DNA of 34,707 nt, from IMG/VR virus record IMGVR_UViG_3300030102_006008, positions 1 through 34,707 of that record. The stretch is one strand, 5' to 3'. Positions within the stretch are counted from its first letter, which is position 1, and each line of letters opens with the position of its first letter. Below, one piece after another: positions 15,789 through 24,700 of this stretch. The position numbers and the translations under genes are program-made. The stretch is from a virus. The notes under the pieces are model-generated. The model had not been told where the DNA came from and searched no databases. It saw nothing but the letters and a program-made list of their open reading frames with translations.

Positions 15789-18700
15789 TTAGTACTCTGC
15801 TTTTAGTTCAGTAATTCGTGAAACGTGTGCAGAAGTAGTAACTCCAGAAAGTGGATTGTCTTTTTGGAATACAAACGATGATCCATTTCTAGATCCTGTA
15901 ATGATTTTACCCCAACTGAAGTTTCCATATCTCTTAATATTGAAGTTATCGGGTAAAGCAGTGTTTACTCCTACAACAGAGAGAACATTTGCAGATACAA
16001 GTTTTGCATCTGTTCCAGCAATAGCAACAACGTTTGAAGCACGATAAACATTATCAATGAAATCTGCTCCATTTGCAACGACAGTAGATACATCTCCATC
16101 AATTGAAGTAACACCACTACCAATTCTAGTATTTCTGACTACGAAATAATCTCCTGTAGAAATACCGGTGCTTGTGACCTTGTTTGCTGCTGAAAGTCCT
16201 GAGGGAATGAAAATCTCTGGGTCTGGTATAACTCTAAACTTAAGTGTGTCTAATGAGTCAATTGCGCCAGATTCACCAGAGGCAAACTCTGTGATATCTT
16301 CAATAAGTCCGTAGTCACCTTCATATGTAACTTGCTGAATCGTTTCAACAGTTGGAATAGTCAATCCAATTCCAGTTGCTCCTACAAGTCTGATATCCTG
16401 TTGTGTTTGTCCAAGGTTATCAATTTTTTCAAATGACCAGGCATTTTCAACAGATATTGAAGTGTCCGTATCACCAACAGGTGCGATAATATTAGTTGAT
16501 GGATAATACTGTGGTTCAAGAGAGTTTCTTGCTTTTGAGATAGAACGACCATCAATAATAACGTCAGAAGTTTGTTTGGTCCATTCTACAGGTCTCAGGA
16601 ATGCAGTATCGGTATTGATGCCAACACCTGTATAAGTTTCAGTCTCAACAGTATCAGAGGCAATTAATTCATAGATAACTCTCTGTTCCTGACTAGCAAA
16701 AGGATCTTGATATTGGAGTCTCAGTCTGTCACCACGTTTGATTGTCTCATCAATATCAACTTTAAGGAAGTCATCTTCAGAACCAGTATAGAAGTAAATT
16801 TTAAAATTACTTCCTGCTCTTGGTGCTTCTTTAAACTTAAGTCTTGTGCCACCATTGAATTCATAATCAACTCCTGGTTTTTGGAGAACATCATTCATGA
16901 ATATTAAGAAGTTATTTTGGAGTATGATACCAGAACCTTCTTTGGCAACAATACTGTAGAATTCTTTGGTGGTTTCTGTTCTGGTGATGAGGAAGTTAGT
17001 TTTAGCACCATTAAATCCGATACTAAAATCGTCTAACTCAAGAAGTTGACCAAATGCCCATCCAGAGAACTTATCTTGGAACTTGTTATCAACAGTTACC
17101 AGCATATTGGTAGAACCAATTCCAACCGGATCGAATGGTAGACCACTCAATTCAAGAACATCACCCTCTTTGTATCCAATGCCACGCTTAGACATACTGA
17201 AACTAATAATGCTACCGCCAGTTCCAACAACAACGTCCATCTCAGCACCAGAACCAGTACCACCCGTCAATGTGAGACCTTTGTATGGTGCAGGTTCGTC
17301 TGTAAATATTTGAGGTGGTGTTGCCTGAGTATATCCAGTACCACCAGATACAACAGTGAATCCGGTGATTGTTCCACCAGCACCAACTGTTGCGGTAACA
17401 GCAGCACCTGTTCCACCACCCAATGTGTCTGCAATCGAGACATTCGGTGCGAATAAGTGACCGCCACCACCAGAACGAACACCGGTACTGCCAACACCAA
17501 CTGTAACTCCAGTAATTACACCAGAACCATTTACTACTGCAACACCGATAGCACGAGCAGGAACAGCATAATTTGTGCCAGAAGTTGCTGTAAACTCATT
17601 GATAATACCACCTTGGGGAAGATCACCAATTGGTCCAGTTCCAGTGAAATCAAGATCCTCTCCGGTATTTGTTTTTACAACTCTATAATCAGATTTCAAG
17701 ATAGAACCAACATCACCAAAGAAAGGTTTCTGGAAGACATTGTTAATCAGAACTGCACCATGACTAGTAGTGATACCAGTTACTGCGACACCACTGCTGA
17801 TCATTGCAAATTGATCAGCAGTACCATTGAAGGATTCGGAAATATCATCAAGAATTATATTTTTATCATAGTTTAATCTATAAAAAATTCTACCTGAGAA
17901 TGTTGATCTAGTTGTTATACCAACAACACCAGCAGGTCCATATGGTGCATCACTGAAGTAAATCTTACCCTGCTTGATCCTGTAATCGCCTGTAACGACG
18001 CTGCTAGCAGCACCAACAGTATGTGCAGCAGCAACTGTTCCCATTGCTCCACGTTGGACATTAAGAACGTTACCTGCGTTTACGAGATCAACTTTAATAA
18101 TCTCCCCATCTTCAAATCGCAGCAAGGACTTACCTAAAATCTTCGATGAATCACTGACTGTAATCTGAGTTGAACCAATTCCAACTGCCTCAGACATAGT
18201 GATAGCAACACCTACTGGTTTTACTGCAATAGGACTTTGTATGATATTGTCAATCGTGATCATACTTCTAGTAGTTGCAAGATCACCCTCGGTAGAGAAT
18301 GATTGAGTTGAACCAATACCAACACTATTAGTAAATGATACAAATCTTCCAAGTGCTAAGTCTGCTGTACTAATAGCAACTTTAAACTGGTCCTTAGTTA
18401 CTCTTATTGCAAATACCTTATCTGGAAGAAGAGTGGTAAGACCAATGCCAGGAACACTGGTAGATCCAATACTCAAACGAGATCCAGTATTGATACCAGC
18501 ATTTGTTGGATCATATACAAGTTCTTCACCAGTATTAAATTCATGATCTGTAATTGTGATTACACTGCTGCCAACACCAGTCGCAGGATTGACTGTATGG
18601 TGAAGCATTGACTTACCATCAGTTAATATGGTAAAAGTGCTCAGACCAACAAGTTGACCAGCAGAGTTTCCAACACCATTAAATTGAGGACCAATATCAT

Positions 18701-21700
18701 CAATCATTAGAACTTTATTAGTTCTGGATTCATTGTAATCAGTAATTACCTTAGAATCAAATTTGATGATCTTAGAAAGTCCTACTGATTCTGTATCTTC
18801 TGAAGCAAGATCATAACTTGTTCTTGAATGTACCGATGCTTCATTTTCAATATCCACCAGAAGATTAAACTGTGCTGTGTCCGCAATTGAAACATTTGCT
18901 TTCTTTGGCGGGAAAGTAATAATTTGGAAGTCTGAGAAGTTCTTATACCCAGCAGTATGGTCTAAACTATCAACAGTCTCTTCCCAAGTTTCTAGTGGAA
19001 TTTCACCACGGATACTGTATGAGAATCTTTGATAGTAATCATTATCATGAATTCTTTGGAGATTGTCATTCATTTTACCAATATCATCTTTCCACACCCC
19101 AGCATCTCTTGAAGTGCTTCCCACATTAAAATCAAAGTCGAACTCAGTAATTTCAGAAATAGTTGCTTTAAAGTTACCTACGGTGCCACGAACAACTGTA
19201 TCCGCAGTGAACTTACCATTGACACCATTCAATCTCAGTATGCCTGATTCTTCATCCCATCCATCTTGTGCTACAATACCAAATATGTTTGGATCATTAG
19301 CATCAACAATTATTTCTCCTTCTGTGAATCGAATGACATCAAATTCTGGTTTGAATGTTGCCAGATCGGTTGCTTTAATTACTCTACCAAACTGTGCATT
19401 CTGAGCAATGTTATAGTCTCCACCGGTAAAACCTAAACCAGTAATATTATAACTAACACTTTCAGTACCAGCAACAGTATTGATAGCAGTCACTTCAAAG
19501 GTTCTGAAACCGTAATCACTTGAATTGTATCCGTCTGCAAGAGAAGCATTAGTGATCTGGATGTTTTCTACAAAGATTTGATCTCCCACTTTGAATGGGA
19601 AATTGTCTCCAAATCCAGCAAGAGTTTGTGGTGCTTTGAGTGAAATTTCATTTACACCAGAAGCAGAGGTAGCATTAACAACACCAACTCCATTTGAGTT
19701 ATTGGTTGCAATAACCCTAAGATCTTCTCTCAGATTACTATCACTGGAGATAACTTCAACTTCTCCAACAGAACCACCCTCAAGTGTTGTTTTTGTAATT
19801 ATGCTGTCGTTTCCAATTGCAATAACTTTTGGTGGAACATTGTAATCATTACCAGCAGTAACAATACCAACTCCCTTCAATGTTCTGATATTTTTAAGTC
19901 TCATTACAAGAGAACTATCTGTTTTTGGTTTGATAGTTGTATCTTCTGAGAAATCAATACCAGGAATAGTGACTAATGCATCTGTAACTTCGCCAATATC
20001 TGTATTCGTTATCTTCAAGTCTGCATTGACTCCTGTGGTGGTTCCTATGGATGTAATTGCTGGGAACTCTTTGACGTTATTACCATCATTTACCACCTTA
20101 ACTGAATGAATTCCACCAATAGCAGTTGCTGAACTGGTAGAATAGAATCCAGTGCTGAATCCCGCAGGAGTGTAAGATGTTGTCTCGGCAGAACCAACCA
20201 AAGTAAAGGTAAAGGTAGTATCTCCAATTCCTGTGATCTTATAGTTTTGATTGAACTTAGATTCTACTTTGGTGATAGTAGAGTAATTATCTACAGTTTC
20301 ATCTACAGATGTTGGATATGTGTTTGTATATTGTACATCATCTCCTTCAATCCTATAATAGAAATTATTTAAAAGATCTTTGTCAATATCAACTATAATT
20401 TGTGTACCAGCAACACCGTCACCAATTACTCCGTCTCTCTTAATATTAGTGGATTCGTATCTACACTGGAAGTCATTATCTTTATAGAAATTGATATCAT
20501 ATCCAGAAAGACTTACATCTGAAGTATTCAGTGCAAATCTTCCGCCATTGATAATCTCAATCTTTGGATTTATTTTTGCAACTTCATGAGTTCCATGTCC
20601 TTGCTGAGTAATAATGATATTCTTGAATGGGAACTCCAATGCATCAACTCTTGTTTCTGCAAGTCTAAACGTATCCTCATCAATCTTAATTGCATAATAC
20701 TCTCTACTGCTCTGGAGGGGTGTTGCAACACCAACAGCATTTGTATAAACAACAAGATCACCGGTATTCAATCCGTGTTTTACGGATACGATATCTGATG
20801 CAATAGTTGTGATTCCAGTAGGAGCAAAGGTCTTGGGATCTACAACCAGTTTATTCAGATCTGTATTAAATTTAAGGACAAACTGTTGAACTTTATTAGG
20901 AGTTATACCAAATGTAACTTCATCTCCCAGTTGCAATCCATGAGCAGTTGCAACTCCAACGTCAGCAAATACTTTTCTAACAGTGCCTGTAAGATTATCT
21001 TTTACCTGTTGCAGTGTGTGATTATCTCCTGTAGAAGCAGCAACAAAGTAAATCGTGGAGTTGATACCAACGAATGCCTTAGAAGTTGCAATTCCGATAA
21101 AATCAGTACTTATCTTAAGTGCAAAGAGAGAAGTTGTAGAGATATCAAAGGGATTGGATAAGTCTGACTTTGCAGAAGCACGAATTGTTCCTCCAACAGA
21201 GACAATACTCAGTTGATCACCAGTATTAAACTTGTGTCCAGGAAGGAAAATTGCACGATCTGGAATTGAAACCGTAATATTTGAACTTCCAGCAACTCCA
21301 ACAACAGATGAAAAATAAGTAGCACCTATACCAATAGCAGATTTTGCAAAGTTTTGTTGATGCCCGATCTGTATATTTTTATTTTCTAACTCTTGATCAA
21401 TAATGAATCTGAAAACCTGGGGTTGCAACCTAACGATAGAATTTGTTCCATGATTACTTCCGGTACTATCATTAACGACTCTAGTAACTCTATATTTGTT
21501 GTTGACATTATCAACGCCAACAATCTTCATCAACTCATCATTGACCCTGATAATATTGCCTACTTCAAATTTATTTGTAAATGTAGAAGCACTTAGTGAA
21601 ATTGTAGTAGTAATACCAGTCGCTGTTGTTTGACCAATTGCCAGTGTGGTATTGGTTATTACTGTAGCAACCCCAACAGGAGTAAATCCTTCAAGGTTTT

Positions 21701-24700
21701 TGTAAATTGCAGAACCAATGCCAGTGATTTCAACAATATCACCATCGAAGAAACCATGTGGAATTGTAGTAACACCAGTGACTACATTACCTCTAACACT
21801 AAAGATAGTATTTTTCAGTGTAGTATCAGAAGTTGCAATGGAGACAATATCTTTTCCCTTTACTTCAGCAATTTCAACATCAATTGATTCTTCATTGAAG
21901 TTGATTTGTTCACCAACCTTATAATCAGAACCAGAATTCAGAACGTCAACAGAACCAACCCTGGATGGTTTAATGTCTTGAATGGTAACTTTTACATCAG
22001 AAGACATGGAATCATTTAAGAAGACATACTCCCTAGAAGGATCATTCAATCCGAGGTGAGTTACATTTCTCTTATACTCACCAGTATTGATCGTTGAATC
22101 TGCTTGACTACGAAGAGAATCGTAGTTGAAAGTGTCAGTTTGATTGTAGTGTGACTTTGTAATATATGGATATGCAAGACCAATGATGGAAGAGAAAGTC
22201 TCGGAATTATCTATAGTGGAGAAATATGCATATGTTCCTTCAGGGAATTCATCTGTTTTGCAGAATCTTCCATTATACTCATCAAGATCACCAGTTGCTT
22301 TATAAACATAGTCTTGGATAAAGAATCCATCATCAAATCCAGGTGGTCTGAGTGAAGTAGAACTTTCTAAATCAAGTTCATAACTTGATAACATTACTTT
22401 AGTTCCACCAGTATTTGCACCATCAAATACTGCATTCGCAAAACCATATGGACCATAGATTGGATTACCGTCATATGCCCATCCAACTATTGGGGAGTGA
22501 GCAAATCCTGTGGTGATTTCATCTCCATTACCATCAAGGTTATCTTTTAATATACCACGATAGTGTGCTCCGGGATAGAAAGACACTAACTTGGTTTGTT
22601 TTAGAGGAGTTCCAGAATTAATCTGAACCATCTCTCTATTCAGTCTATCCTTTTTCAGGATTGAAGAATTATCTAGTTGGAGTGCTACTTTATATCTTTC
22701 TACATCATTGAATGCCCATTCATGAATCTCTGGACTCAACTGAGCATTGATACCAGTTGGGATGACTTCTATTCTTGTATTTTCAGCATACCCACTACCA
22801 CCATCAATAACATTGATTGATGTTATTGAACCATTTGTAATATTAGCAGTTAGTTTTGCTAACTTGCCTGTACCAATAACATTAATTGTTGGGGGAGATG
22901 TATATTCTATACCCGCATCTGCAACATATGCTGAAACAATTTTTCCATTAACAACAATTGCTTTAACGTCTGCTCCCTTTCCAGTCTCGACCTTAACTTC
23001 AATGTCTCTCTTGTAGTTCATTACATTGGACACACCGTATCCAACACCACCATTTCTGACAAATACATTGTCAAGTTTTCCAAGGATTACAGGAGAACCA
23101 ACAGCAGTATAGTAAGAAGGAACAACATCAGTATTTCCAGCAGAAACAATTCCATTAATCTTAACAGTGATTGCTGGATACTGGAACGTATGTGTACCGA
23201 CACCCACACTGGTAAGGTTTACATAAGATTTTTTATCAAAATTAACACTACTGATAGCGGTTGGTGTTCCTGCTTCACTTAGGAGGAATCTGTCCTCATC
23301 TAAGACGGTTACCTTGTAATTTGCCGATGTTGACAATCCACCAATAATAGTACCATCAAATGAATACTCTACATTGTCACCAGTTTTGAAAGAGTGATTC
23401 CTTGCGTAGATATAATTCTGCTCAATATTGACACCTACAAAAGATTTGTAAATATCTTTCTGATCTGCTGGTGGCCATGCTATACCATCTACAACCACTT
23501 TCCTACTAGAGAAGTCATCAGTAGAACTTGTAACAACAATTCTGTCAACGATCTTTCTCTGATTTCTAGATCTGAAGTTATGAGTGCCAGTCCCAAAGTC
23601 ATTTATATTGACTGTGTTAATACCAGCTACTGCATCAGATTTTGATACATGGATTTTTACATCAGTGGCACTGACTTTTCTAAGGAAGTATATTGCTTCT
23701 GATGTCAGTCTATCTGTTCCAAATCCAACTGAGGTGCTACCAATACCAATAGGAGTTCCAGTAGAGGAATATATGACCTCTTCAGTATCTGCAAATCTAT
23801 GCCCAGGAATACTGATAACATCACTAGCAAGTTTTACACCATCAAAATCGCTGAATGACTTATCATAGAAGAATCCTCTAAGTCTTGCTTCAGCAGTCGC
23901 TTCTGTTCCATTTCCTCCAGAAATTGTAACAACAGGAGTTTCTACGTAATTAAAACCAGGAGCAGTAAGATTAATATCTTCAATCTTTCCTATAAATTGT
24001 CCCACAAAAGCGGCACCAGCACTTCCATCAGTATTTGCAATTCCAATTTGTGGTGGATTTACAATATCATAACCAGTTCCTGAATTTAAAACATTAATAG
24101 AGTCAATCTGACCATAGAAAATAGAATCCTTTGAAATTGGTGATTGAAATTCAACACCATTTAAAGCAACACCAATTGGTCCAATAATATCTTTATGTTC
24201 AGTTGCTGCTTTTGGTTTTCTATTGATTCTCTTGAAATTATTCTGATTAACCAGATTTCTATTAAACAGAGATGCCGGAGTCAGTTTGTGCTCACTACCT
24301 GCACTAACACCAGTAAAATTAATAAAAACTTGATTATTAAGAGAAGCACGACTGAATGCTAGTTTTATATTGTTTATGTCAATTATAAAAACATAATAAT
24401 TTCCTGTCGCAATACCAGTAACACCAGAGGTTAATTCATAATATACTCTTTCACCATTTCTGAAATTATGATTGGGAATATTGATCTTATTATTAACTTG
24501 ATCTATATCCGATTCAGTAAAAGTTTTAGATCTATTCGTCAGTTCTATGTTATCGTAACCAGGAAGTCCTGAGAAGGCAATATATGCATTCTTGTCTGCA
24601 TCAATAAAACTATTTTGTATATTTGCTAAAACACCATCAGCATTGAGTTTATCAGATCCAAAATCAAGTTTTTTCCTGATGAGATAATCCTTAGTGTTGA

